From positions 1 through 64,000 of the forward strand of contig CAWKMC010000003.1 in NCBI GenBank assembly GCA_963850535.1: a stretch of 64,000 nt of DNA. Direction: 5' to 3'. Source of the stretch: JAMXLO01 sp963850535. GTDB taxonomy: Bacteria > Pseudomonadota > Alphaproteobacteria > Acetobacterales > Acetobacteraceae. The notes under the pieces are model-generated. The model ran no database searches. It was not told the DNA's origin and saw only the letters and a program-made list of their open reading frames with translations. Within the stretch, counting starts at the first letter, position 1, and each line of letters starts with the position of its first letter. Both the position numbers and the translations under genes were made by a program. Shown here in pieces: positions 18,001-25,010 of the stretch.

Positions 18001-18666
18001 GGGGTTGTGCGCAGTGCCGCGCACCACCGGGCGCTCGGGTGATAGCGCACGTGCGCGATGCGCCCGCACCAGATCGTCGTCGATCATGTCGCGGATCTGC
18101 GCGTCGCTCAGCAGATCGATCGTGGCGATCTCGTGCGAGGTTCGGAATCCATCGAAGAAATGCAGGAACGGGATCCGCGACGCGAGAGTCGCTGCCTGGA
18201 CGATCAGCGCTGCATCATGCGCTTCCTGCACCGAAGCGGACGACAACATGGCAAACCCAGTGGCGCGCGCCGCCATGACGTCCGAGTGGTCGCCAAAGAT
18301 CGACAGTGCCTGCGTGGCGATAGCGCGTGCCGCAATGTGGAAGACGGTCGGCGTGAGTTCGCCAGCAATCTTGAACATGTTGGGCAGCATCAGCAGCAAG
18401 CCCTGCGACGCCGTGAACGTCGTGGTGAGCGCACCGGATTGCAGCGCGCCGTGCACCGCACCGGCCGCGCCGCCCTCGCTCTGCATCTCCTGCACCACTG
18501 GAACATTCCCCCAAATGTTGGGAACGCCTTTCGCCGACCATTCGTCGGCCAACTCAGCCATGGTGGAAGACGGCGTGATCGGGAAGATCGCGCAGACTTC
18601 GTTCACCCGATACGCCACATGGGCGACCGCAGTGTTCCCATCCATCACGGCGCGGGTGTCAGGCAT
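15052..18666 (-). CDS. nifJ: Pyruvate:ferredoxin/flavodoxin oxidoreductase
   Basis: A single-chain, 1204-residue enzyme that splits pyruvate with CoA to acetyl-CoA, CO2 and low-potential electrons. Domains run from the pyruvate-binding N-terminus (IFPITPSSTMAE), through the gamma domain, to a two-cluster ferredoxin domain (CIQCGQCSFVCPHGV and CTGCGLCVEACPVVP around residues 690-750), the proximal-cluster cysteines CAGCGETPY, and the thiamine-binding GGDGWAYDIGYGGLDHV. ATG 18666 has AAGGAG nine bases upstream and is preferred to 18684. It lies 60 bases after a GltD-like flavoprotein on the same strand, probably one transcript under the anaerobox at 20422. The natural acceptor may therefore be that protein, not free flavodoxin. 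Confidence 0.95.
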   Translation of the reverse strand: MPDTRAVMDGNTAVAHVAYRVNEVCAIFPITPSSTMAELADEWSAKGVPNIWGNVPVVQEMQSEGGAAGAVHGALQSGALTTTFTASQGLLLMLPNMFKIAGELTPTVFHIAARAIATQALSIFGDHSDVMAARATGFAMLSSASVQEAHDAALIVQAATLASRIPFLHFFDGFRTSHEIATIDLLSDAQIRDMIDDDLVRAHRARALSPERPVVRGTAHNPDTFFQARETINPFYSRVPQIVQQQMDRFAASTGRRYHLFDYHGSADAERVVVMMGSGTETASATAAALAERGERVGVLQVRLYRPFAEDAFLAALPRSVRAVAVLEQTKESGAPGEPLYLDVVNTLAQATARGRRQTMPLVIGGRYGLSSKDFNPSMAKAVFDELRCRQPRNGFTVGILDDVSHTSLAPDTSFRIQPDDVVQAVFYGLGADGTVGANKNSVKIIAEDAGLHAQGYFVYDSHKSGAQTISHLRFGPRPIHAPYLIDQASFIGCHQFQFATRQDVLRLAAPGATLLLNAPYGPQEVWDHLPREMQQRIVELKLRLFVIDASRVAQEVGLRGRTNTVLQTCFFAISGVLPREQAMAHIKQAIRKSYGAKGEQVVQANFRAVDDTLARLFEVQVPAATSSTQERTAAVPADAPAFVREVTAAMLEGRGDDLPVSLLPVDGTWPSGTSIWEKRNIADTVPVWDADSCIQCGQCSFVCPHGVIQAKYFDRARLADAPASFRSAPINVRGFPDVSFALDFSLEDCTGCGLCVEACPVVPIKSLAMHDKEPLLDPSRSDNGFFASLPVNDRARVDFANVRGVQFLEPLFVYSGACAGCGETPYLKLLSQLFGDRLQIANATGCSSIYGGNLPVTPWSTNREGRGPAWSNSLFEDNAEFGLGYRLAADKHLEMAQHLAHEMAPVLGEDLIQAALSAPQVRESEIRVQRERIAELLRRLRDSGDPRAPELLSVVEHLVRRSIWIVGGDGWAYDIGYGGLDHVLASARDVNVLVLDTEVYSNTGGQASKATPLGAIAKFASAGKRVARKDLALQAIAYGNVYVAQVAMGANPQQTLQAFREAEAYPGPSLIVAYCHCIAHGIDMQRGMKQQDLAVACGYWPLFRYNPALREVDRNPFELDSPRPTLKFRDYAYNETRYKALVQSRPEEAEQLMAAAQAALEEKYRSYEEMAGWSASRFHPAGLRNSGIAAKAGERVEVDADAG

Positions 18667-18726
18667 TGGTCCTAGCTCCTTCATCGTCTTCCCCGCGAGA
18701 TGGCCCCGGCTTTCGCTGGGGTGAGT

Positions 18727-20367
18727 TCAATCGGCCACCATTTCTATGGCGTGGCAGGGACACTGCTCGAAGCACGTGCCGCAGCCGGTGCACTTCGCAG
18801 GATCGACACTATAGCCCTGGCCGACACCGATCTTGCTGATCGCCTGCTCTGGGCACGCCGCATAGCAATTGTCGCATTCGAAGCAGTTGCCGCAGGAAAG
18901 GCAGCGTTGCGCCTCGTGTCTTGCCTCGGCTTCGGCCAGGCCCGCCAGCACTTCGTCGAAACCCGATGTTCGGTCGCGCTCCGCAAGATGGTGCTGAACA
19001 GCCGGATCGACATCGCTGAACACCGGCAGGTTCAGCATATCGAAGCTGACCAGCGGAGCCGAGGCTGGCTTGTCGTACGTCATACCGCGCAGCCACGCGT
19101 CGATGCAGCGCGCTGCTTTCTTGCCATGGCCCACAGCCACGGTGACGGTCCGCTCGGCCGGGACCATGTCGCCGCCGGCGAACACACCCGGATGACCGGT
19201 CATCATCTGACCGTCCACCACCACCGTATCCCACTTGAATTCGACGCCCGGCACCTTGCGCAGGAATTCGCTGTCGCAGTCCTGGCCAAGCGCCAACACC
19301 ACGGCATCAGCCTCGAGGGTTTCCAGTTCACCGGTCGGCTGTGGGCGTCCCTTATCGTCCAGCGTCATGCGCTCGACCGTCAGCGTAGGTCCGACAATCT
19401 CCTTGATCGTCGTCAGCCACTTGATCTTGACGCCTTCCGCCATCGCTTCATCGGCTTCGAAATCGTGCGCTGGCATGTGCGCGCGGTCGCGGCGGTAGAC
19501 GATCAGCGCCTCATCGGCACCCAGCCGCCGCAAACTGCGCGCCGCGTCCATGGCCGTGTTGCCCCCGCCATAAACCACGACCCGGCGGCCCAGCAGCGGT
19601 GCACTGCCGGTCGCGGTGTCGCGCAACAAAGCCACCGCATCCAGCACCCGCACCGCGTCACGCGCGGGAATATCCGCATGCTTGCCGACATGTGCACCGA
19701 TCGCGACGAATACGGCGTCGAACCGTCCCGCATCGCGCTCGGCAACCAGGTCGGTGACCTTGTGGTTCAGCACCATTCGAACGCCCATGCGCTCGATGCG
19801 GGCGATTTCGGCGAGCAGTTCAGAGCGCGGCAACCGATAGGCCGGGATACCGAAATGCAGCATGCCGCCCGGCACTGGGCCGGCTTCCCGGATTTCCACC
19901 TGATGCCCCAGGCGCGCAAGCTGATACGCTGCGGACAGGCCACTCGGGCCGGCACCGATGACAAGCACACGCTTGCCGGTCGCCTGCGCCACCGGAACCG
20001 TCCAACCCTCGGCCGTTGCCATGTCGCCGAGGAAGCGCTCGACCGCATGGATCGAGACCGCTGCATCGAACTCCGCGCGGTTACATGCTGACTCGCACGG
20101 ATGATAGCAAACGCGCCCGTGCGTGGCCGGCAGCGGATTGTCCGCCATCAGCGTCTCCCACGCGCGGCGATATTCGCCGGCCTGCGCCAACGCTAGCCAG
20201 GCCTGGATGTTCTCGCCGGCCGGGCAGGCGTGGTTGCAAGGCGGCAACAGGGAGACGTAGTGCGGCAGGCGAGTACGAAACGGCCCTGCACCGTGATGCA
20301 GGGTCAGATCGACCACCGGGGTAAGATCGTGTGCCGGCCGCGCCGCCGTCGTTTGGGTTTCGTCCAT
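18727..20367 (-). CDS. GltD-like NAD(P)H-dependent flavo-iron-sulfur oxidoreductase
   Basis: This 546-residue protein combines an N-terminal Fe/S domain (PPCNHACPAGENIQ, CYHPCESACNRAEFD), two dinucleotide-binding folds (LVIGAGPSGLSAAYQLARLG for FAD and VVYGGGNTAMDAARSLRRLG for NAD(P)H) and a C-terminal ferredoxin domain with two clusters (CLSCGNCFECDNCYAACP and CTGCGTCFEQCPCHAI). It resembles glutamate synthase small subunits and NfnB but has its own ferredoxin module. Placed just before nifJ, it could take electrons from pyruvate oxidation and reduce NAD(P)+. ATG 20367 has AGGAG six bases before it; 20403 is an alternative. Confidence 0.88.
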   Translation of the reverse strand: MDETQTTAARPAHDLTPVVDLTLHHGAGPFRTRLPHYVSLLPPCNHACPAGENIQAWLALAQAGEYRRAWETLMADNPLPATHGRVCYHPCESACNRAEFDAAVSIHAVERFLGDMATAEGWTVPVAQATGKRVLVIGAGPSGLSAAYQLARLGHQVEIREAGPVPGGMLHFGIPAYRLPRSELLAEIARIERMGVRMVLNHKVTDLVAERDAGRFDAVFVAIGAHVGKHADIPARDAVRVLDAVALLRDTATGSAPLLGRRVVVYGGGNTAMDAARSLRRLGADEALIVYRRDRAHMPAHDFEADEAMAEGVKIKWLTTIKEIVGPTLTVERMTLDDKGRPQPTGELETLEADAVVLALGQDCDSEFLRKVPGVEFKWDTVVVDGQMMTGHPGVFAGGDMVPAERTVTVAVGHGKKAARCIDAWLRGMTYDKPASAPLVSFDMLNLPVFSDVDPAVQHHLAERDRTSGFDEVLAGLAEAEARHEAQRCLSCGNCFECDNCYAACPEQAISKIGVGQGYSVDPAKCTGCGTCFEQCPCHAIEMVAD

Positions 20368-20421
20368 CGCAGGCTCCTGGCTGGCCGCATGAACATCTGC
20401 CACTGGCGCGTTAGCAAATCA

Positions 20422-20435
20422 TTGACGCAGATCAA
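20422..20435. promoter_or_regulatory. Anaerobox (FixK/FNR site) upstream of the GltD-like gene and nifJ
   Basis: TTGACGCAGATCAA matches TTGAY-N4-RTCAA at every fixed position. Its centre is about 61 bases before ATG 20367, leaving room for a promoter with the box near -41. A FixK-type regulator is encoded 3 kb away. Confidence 0.8.
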
Positions 20436-20605
20436 CCAAAGCTGCACGGCAAACGCTGGCTCTGGCGCGCGGTGCATCGCCCGCGGATGGGGTATACTGC
20501 TGCCGGGGCCGCGGTTATCGCTTGTGCGGGCACGGCAAGGCTGCGCCGCGCAGAGGTCGAGACGCGCTATCGGGAACTGCTGAGTTGTCGAGTGGGCGCG
20601 TAGGT

Positions 20606-20824
20606 TCAGGAACTCCGCGCACTTTCCTCAGCCCGACGCCTGGCAGCCAGCGCTGCGTAACGATCAGCCAAGATCGTCAGTGCCTTCACCACATCGGCGG
20701 TCGTCGCGGTCCGAGCCATGTGCCGCAATTCAGCCGCGTTCGCCAGCAACTGATTCGAAGAGCGTTGCGATAAAGGTATATATTCGCCGTCGCTCAGCCG
20801 CGATCCGAGCATTGAATGCTTCAT
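20606..20824 (-). CDS. Small helical protein, unknown function
   Basis: A 72-residue product if ATG 20824 is used; the frame is open upstream to 20935 and no start has a clear ribosome site. The C-terminal half (SNQLLANAAELRHMARTATT, then KALTILADRYAALAARR) is strongly amphipathic helical and resembles the core of the 66-residue protein encoded just upstream (LLALAQETERVA... EIAAEVRSMA). The two may be paralogues in one transcript. No function is known to me. Confidence 0.4.
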   Translation of the reverse strand: MKHSMLGSRLSDGEYIPLSQRSSNQLLANAAELRHMARTATTADVVKALTILADRYAALAARRRAEESARSS

Positions 20825-20951
20825 GGGATAAGTGAGGGAATTCGCACGGTCCAACGTTACAGCCGGAGAGATGGTTGAAGACCTGTGCGACATCAAGAGC
20901 ACCTGGACACCTGATCGCGGTGCACATAGCTCCAACTCTATAACAAAGGGT

Positions 20952-21152
20952 TCACGCCACGGGGCGGAACGTCCTGGAGCTCGCTGCCTCGTCGCCGGTA
21001 TGTCTGATCCAGGTTGCCATCGATCGCACTTCGGCCGCGATCTCGGTCAGCCGCAATGCGCATTTTGTGTCGGCCATGGTTGCCGCCACGCGCTCGGTCT
21101 CCTGAGCCAAGGCCAGCAGTTCCTGATCAGCTTGGTCTTGATTCGGCTGCAC
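20952..21152 (-). CDS. Small helical protein, likely FixK-regulated
   Basis: GTG 21152 is preceded by AAGGGAG at seven bases, a strong ribosome site, and by a perfect anaerobox centred 58 bases upstream. The 66-residue product (starting MQPNQDQADQELLALAQETE) is predicted almost wholly helical with one cysteine and no membrane segment. It sits directly after fixL on the same strand. Its job is unknown; proteins of this kind near fixL may adjust the two-component pathway, but this is speculation. Confidence 0.55.
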   Translation of the reverse strand: MQPNQDQADQELLALAQETERVAATMADTKCALRLTEIAAEVRSMATWIRHTGDEAASSRTFRPVA

Positions 21153-21166
21153 CGCATTTCTCCCTT

Positions 21167-22336
21167 TCAGCCAAGCTTTACGGATGCTTCCGACGGAATG
21201 CCTTGATCTGGATCAACCATTGGCAAGGTAAAGTGGAACACGCTGCCGCCGCCCGGGCTCGATTCCATCCACAGCCGTCCATTGTGACCCTCGATAATCG
21301 TGCGGCAGACCGAGAGCCCGATCCCCATGCCGTCCGGTTTTGTGGTGACAAATGGCTGGAACAGCTTCGCCTCGATTTCCGGGATGACACCTGTCCCGGT
21401 ATCGCGAACGGTGACCATCACATTCCGCGCCTCTGCGGATGCGGCGACGGTAAGCTGCCGGACCGACGCGTCCTCCATGGCCTCCATGGCGTTGCGAATC
21501 AGGTTCAGCAGCACCTGCTGAATCTGTACCCGATCCACCGCCACGGCCGGGAGCTCCGGATCCAGGTTGATGAGCACCTTGACCCCCCGTTCCTTCGCAC
21601 CGACCAGCGCGAGCGCGATCGCCTCCTCGATCAGCTTCGGCATACTTTCCGGTTGGCGGGTCGTTTTCCCGCGAGCGATGAACGTGCGCAGGCGGCGTAT
21701 AATATCTCCACTGCGCAGGGTCTGCTCGACCGCGCGCTCCATCGCTTCGCCGATCCGCTTCAGGTCGGGCTGCGAGGTGCTCAGCAGTCGCAGGGCGGCG
21801 CGTGCATAGTTGGCGGTTGCCGTGAGCGGCTGGTTCAACTCGTGCGCGAGTGCGGCCGCCATCTGCCCCATCAACCGCACGCGCGACACCCGCAGCAATC
21901 CATCCTGCAATTCGTGCAACCGACGCTCCGTCTGCTGACGTTCGGTCAGATCGCGGACAAAGCCGGTGAACAGCCGAGGGCCAGCCTGGCTTGTCTCGCC
22001 GACCGACAATTCCATCGGGAACGTGCTGCCATCCTTGCGCCGACCCACCACGACACGCCCGATGCCGATGATGCGCCGCTCGCCTGTGGCACGATAGCGA
22101 GCGAGATAGCCGTCGTGCTGGTCGCGGTAGGGCGGAGGCATCAGCAGCTTTACGTTCTGCCCGTGCACTTCGTCGGCCGTATATCCGAATAATCGTTCCG
22201 CTGCCGAGCTGAAGAATTGGATGGTGCCCAGTTCATCGATCACCACCATCGCGTCCGGCACGGTGTCCAAGACCGAGCGCAGCAGCGCCGCCTCGCTGGT
22301 AATCGGGTCGATCTTCGTGGCTTTGCGGTTACCCAT
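21167..22336 (-). CDS. fixL: Oxygen-sensing histidine kinase FixL (heme-PAS)
   Basis: A soluble 389-residue kinase without membrane segments. The PAS domain (about 17-135) keeps the heme-ligand histidine in YRDQHDGYLARY (His74) and the distal arginine in IIGIGRVVVGRR (Arg94), both needed for oxygen binding in rhizobial FixL. The kinase core has the phospho-acceptor in AHELNQPL (His165), an N box NLIRNAMEAM, and G boxes DTGTGV and GMGIGLSV. When oxygen falls, FixL phosphorylates FixJ. A receiver-only protein and fixJ follow upstream on the same strand. An anaerobox lies within the last codons of this gene and probably serves the next small gene. Confidence 0.93.
   Translation of the reverse strand: MGNRKATKIDPITSEAALLRSVLDTVPDAMVVIDELGTIQFFSSAAERLFGYTADEVHGQNVKLLMPPPYRDQHDGYLARYRATGERRIIGIGRVVVGRRKDGSTFPMELSVGETSQAGPRLFTGFVRDLTERQQTERRLHELQDGLLRVSRVRLMGQMAAALAHELNQPLTATANYARAALRLLSTSQPDLKRIGEAMERAVEQTLRSGDIIRRLRTFIARGKTTRQPESMPKLIEEAIALALVGAKERGVKVLINLDPELPAVAVDRVQIQQVLLNLIRNAMEAMEDASVRQLTVAASAEARNVMVTVRDTGTGVIPEIEAKLFQPFVTTKPDGMGIGLSVCRTIIEGHNGRLWMESSPGGGSVFHFTLPMVDPDQGIPSEASVKLG
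21203..21216. promoter_or_regulatory. Anaerobox inside the 3' end of fixL
   Basis: TTGATCTGGATCAA is a perfect 14-base FixK/FNR palindrome. It lies in the last codons of fixL, 58 bases (centre) before the GTG of the small gene at 21152. Confidence 0.7.
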
Positions 22337-22375
22337 GGGCGACCATTACAACGGTCGCCTGAACCTTCGGAAGCG

Positions 22376-22801
22376 TCAATCGTCCGAAGTCGCAATGAAA
22401 TCGAGCAGCTGGTCGTCGTCGAGCGGCTTCTCTAGCACCCGCGCAACGCTCAACTCCCGCGCCAGCCGGAGCACGTCCGCCGAAGGCGAGCCGGTTATCA
22501 GGGCCACCGGCAGTCCCACCCCGGCACCGCGCAGGCGGGCCACCAGCTGGAGGCCGGTCAGTTCCGGCATGTGCTGATCCACAACCAGGCACGACAGCTC
22601 GCGCAGTGGCGCCTCTTGCAGGAACTGAGCGGCCGACGCATAGGCCGCAACGGTGTAGCCGGAAATTTCCAGCAGAAAACGCAACGAATCCCGTACCGCG
22701 TCATCGTCGTCGACCACGGCAACGAGGCGGTCGGACACATTATGCACGCGGCATTCTCCAGCCCTCTGTGCGATGGTCTCTTGCATCAGCATCTCGCTCA
22801 T
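22376..22801 (-). CDS. Single-domain response regulator
   Basis: A receiver domain with no output domain, 141 residues from ATG 22801. The acidic pocket (AVVDDDDAVRDS), the phospho-acceptor Asp75 in CLVVDQHMPELTG, the threonine in ALITGSPS and the lysine in VLEKPLDDDQ are all present. Position between fixL and fixJ suggests that FixL phosphorylates it, perhaps as a phosphate sink or as a link to another process. Conserved sequence starts near residue 23, so a GTG at 22738 is an alternative start, and the anaerobox at 22827 would suit the later start better. Confidence 0.88.
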   Translation of the reverse strand: MSEMLMQETIAQRAGECRVHNVSDRLVAVVDDDDAVRDSLRFLLEISGYTVAAYASAAQFLQEAPLRELSCLVVDQHMPELTGLQLVARLRGAGVGLPVALITGSPSADVLRLARELSVARVLEKPLDDDQLLDFIATSDD

Positions 22802-22826
22802 AATGCCGGAGACGAGCCGACGTGCC

Positions 22827-22840
22827 TTGATTTAGGTCAA
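22827..22840. promoter_or_regulatory. Anaerobox between fixJ and the receiver gene
   Basis: TTGATTTAGGTCAA fits TTGAY-N4-RTCAA exactly. It overlaps the last bases of fixJ (stop at 22837) and lies 26 bases before ATG 22801. It may drive the receiver gene and fixL as a FixK-dependent unit. Confidence 0.7.
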
Positions 22841-23473
22841 TGGTCTGAAGCTTTTCCAGACGCAGCTGCCTCGGCCGCAATCGTCATGCGCACCAGTTCG
22901 GCGAGACTGCGGGCTTGCATCTTCTCCATGACGCGCGCGCGGTGCACCTCGACGGTGCGAGGGCTGGACCCCAGGTCGTAGGCGATCGTCTTGTTCGGTT
23001 GGCCGGCCACGAGCCGGTCGAGCACTTCCCGCTCGCGCGGCGTGAGCGTGGCCAGCCGCCCAGCGATATCCGCCACGGCCGTCGCTTCGTCTTTTGCCCG
23101 TTGGCTGACCGCAATGGCGCGTTTGACCGCCGACAGGAGCTGCGCATCGTCGAACGGCTTCTCCAGGAAGTCTGTGGCCCCCGCCTTCAGGGCCTGCACG
23201 GCGATCGGCACGTCTCCGTGCCCAGTCATCACGATGACCGGGAGCCGGATGCCCTGGGCGCCGATGCGCTGTTGTAGCTCGAGTCCGTTCAGTTCGGGCA
23301 TCTGGACATCGGTCAGCACACACCCTACGCCGCCGGACGGCACCGCGGCCAGAAAGCTCAAGGGCGAATCATACGCGCGCACCTGGAACCCAGCTGTTTC
23401 CAGCAGCAAAGTCAGCGAGTTCGCGCACGGACGCATCATCGTCGACCACGTATATGAGAGGTGGTTCAGCCAT
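22837..23473 (-). pseudogene. fixJ: FixJ response regulator, frameshifted near its start
   Basis: From ATG 23473, preceded by GGAAGGGAG, the frame reads MAEPPLIYVVDDDASVRE and then continues, one base out, with SLTLLLETAGFQVRAYDSPL. One extra base near 23416-23422 separates them. The corrected protein has 211 residues: a receiver domain with Asp in LTDVQMPELNG, Thr in VMTGHGD and Lys in LEKPFDD, and a LuxR-type DNA-binding domain (LTPREREVLDRLVAGQPNK, RTVEVHRARVMEKM). In rhizobia phosphorylated FixJ activates fixK, here encoded divergently 131 bases away. Neighbouring genes of the pathway are intact, so the extra base may be a sequencing error. Confidence 0.88.
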
Positions 23474-23604
23474 TCCGACTCTCCCTTCCGGCATGCCGGC
23501 GCACAATACGTATCATTCCGTACGGCTGTTTCCGAATTTCTCTGCTCGATCGTCACCGGTAGACCGGCATGGACAACATGCACGAATGGTTAAGGGGAGC
23601 GATC

Positions 23605-24285
23605 ATGCTGGCAACGATGGAACGGACTGAAACCCGTGGCGCCCTGCGGCCCCAGCCACGCGACGTGCTGGATATCCTTGAACAGTTCGGTTCCACAATA
23701 TCAGTGCAGCATGATCGCGAAATCCATTGTGAGGGCGACGCTGCAGAGTTTTGCTATCGTATCGTTGCTGGCTGCGTGCGGTTGGTGAAGTTGATGGAAG
23801 ACGGCCGCCGCCAGATCTGCGAGTTTCTGATGGGGGGCGACCAGCTCGGGTTCGACGCCCTGGACTGTTACGACTTCACCGCCGAGGCGGTATCGGATGT
23901 GGTGCTGCGGCGCTATCCCCGACGAATGGTGGATTCGCTAGCCGGCAGCAACCTGGTGCTGGCGCGGCGGCTGCGGGACCTGGCGGCCGTTCGTCTTCGT
24001 TTGGCCCATGCCCGGCTGGTGCTGCTCGGGCGCAAGACGGCGTCGGAGCGGATCGCGAGTTTCCTGCTGGAGATGGCAGAGCGGCTGCCGCAACTACGGC
24101 CGAATGTGTTGGATTTGCCTATGGGGCGCGCTGACATAGCCGATCATCTCGGCCTGACGATCGAGACTGTTTGCCGCCTGCTCGGTCATTTGCGCCGTGA
24201 CGCGACCATTGCAATCGATCGTGGCACGATCACCATTCGCAATCCCGGTGCGCTGCAGCAGATGGCGTCAGAGCCGCGGCACTGA
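23605..24285 (+). CDS. fixK: FixK-type Crp/Fnr regulator
   Basis: A 226-residue regulator with an N-terminal beta-roll domain, dimerisation helix (around 110-140) and C-terminal helix-turn-helix MGRADIADHLGLTIETVCRL. It lacks the N-terminal cysteine cluster of oxygen-sensing FNR, so it should respond to FixLJ and not directly to oxygen. The recognition helix has Glu187 and Arg191 like FNR but Cys190 where serine is usual, consistent with TTGA-type sites and possibly redox-sensitive. ATG 23605 is preferred (AAGGGGA seven bases upstream) to ATG 23569. It is divergent from fixJ. Confidence 0.88.
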   Translation: MLATMERTETRGALRPQPRDVLDILEQFGSTISVQHDREIHCEGDAAEFCYRIVAGCVRLVKLMEDGRRQICEFLMGGDQLGFDALDCYDFTAEAVSDVVLRRYPRRMVDSLAGSNLVLARRLRDLAAVRLRLAHARLVLLGRKTASERIASFLLEMAERLPQLRPNVLDLPMGRADIADHLGLTIETVCRLLGHLRRDATIAIDRGTITIRNPGALQQMASEPRH

Positions 24286-24487
24286 TTCCGCTGCGCCTGT
24301 TGAGCTTCCCCGGGCATGGCTCTGGATTGGCGCAAGTTCTTCTCTAAAAGGCCTTGCTCGCGATATCAGATCAGACTGCTCAACTTGGCTGGAGTGCCAG
24401 ACAGGCTTGACAGCCAGCGGGCCAACCAAGCGCGCAGCCGACAGGGATCACAGATCCACGCAGCGTCGCCCGTTTTCTCCTGGAGGG

Positions 24488-24847
24488 CTACACTGTTTCC
24501 TTCAGTTCCTTTGCGACGCGGAATGCGACCTTCTTACTTGCCTTGATCTTGATCGCCTCGCCGGTCGCCGGGTTGCGGCCCATGCGCGCGGCGCGCTTGC
24601 GAACCTGAAGAACGCCCAGACCGTTAATACGTATCTTGTCCCCCCTTTTCAGGTGCCTCGCGACCAGACCGACCATGTCGGACAGCATCGCGTCGCACTG
24701 CTTCTTAGGGACGTCATGGCTCTCGGACAGTGATGCGGCGAGATGCCGGAGTGTAACGGTTGACTGTGCGCCGCCTTTTGCCGACGCCGCCGTCTTGGGG
24801 GTCTTTGCCGCGGACTTGGCCACCGCGGGAGCCTTCCTTGCTGCCAT
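24488..24847 (-). CDS. HU/IHF-family DNA-binding protein with basic N-terminal tail
   Basis: The HU core occupies residues 28-119 and contains the DNA-arm signature GRNPATGEAIKIKASKKVAFR. In front of it lies an Ala/Lys-rich tail (ARKAPAVAKSAAKTPKTAAS) of about 27 residues, reminiscent of histone H1-like extensions. Total 119 residues, compared with about 90 for ordinary HU. It likely binds and bends DNA without strong sequence preference. The start at 24847 has no strong ribosome site; 24877 is possible. Confidence 0.85.
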   Translation of the reverse strand: MAARKAPAVAKSAAKTPKTAASAKGGAQSTVTLRHLAASLSESHDVPKKQCDAMLSDMVGLVARHLKRGDKIRINGLGVLQVRKRAARMGRNPATGEAIKIKASKKVAFRVAKELKETV

Positions 24848-25010
24848 AGTGAAGCGACTCGCTGTGCAGGTTTCCACTGGACGATGACGGAATCACGGTT
24901 TGTGCGAAAGAACAAGCATTTCTTGCATGCGGGACAGGAAATCCAGGGACTTTCCAATGTCCCTGGCTGTGGCATGGTGGGCCCCAACGCTAGGACCGAA
25001 AGGCAGAACC

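Noticed and set aside
18700..20091. 463-codon plus-strand open frame
   Set aside because: It lies antisense to the GltD-like oxidoreductase and its translation shows no protein-like pattern.
24550..24563. A further TTGAT-N4-ATC sequence in the HU gene
   Set aside because: The second half lacks the final AA, and it is inside a coding region without a suitable downstream start.
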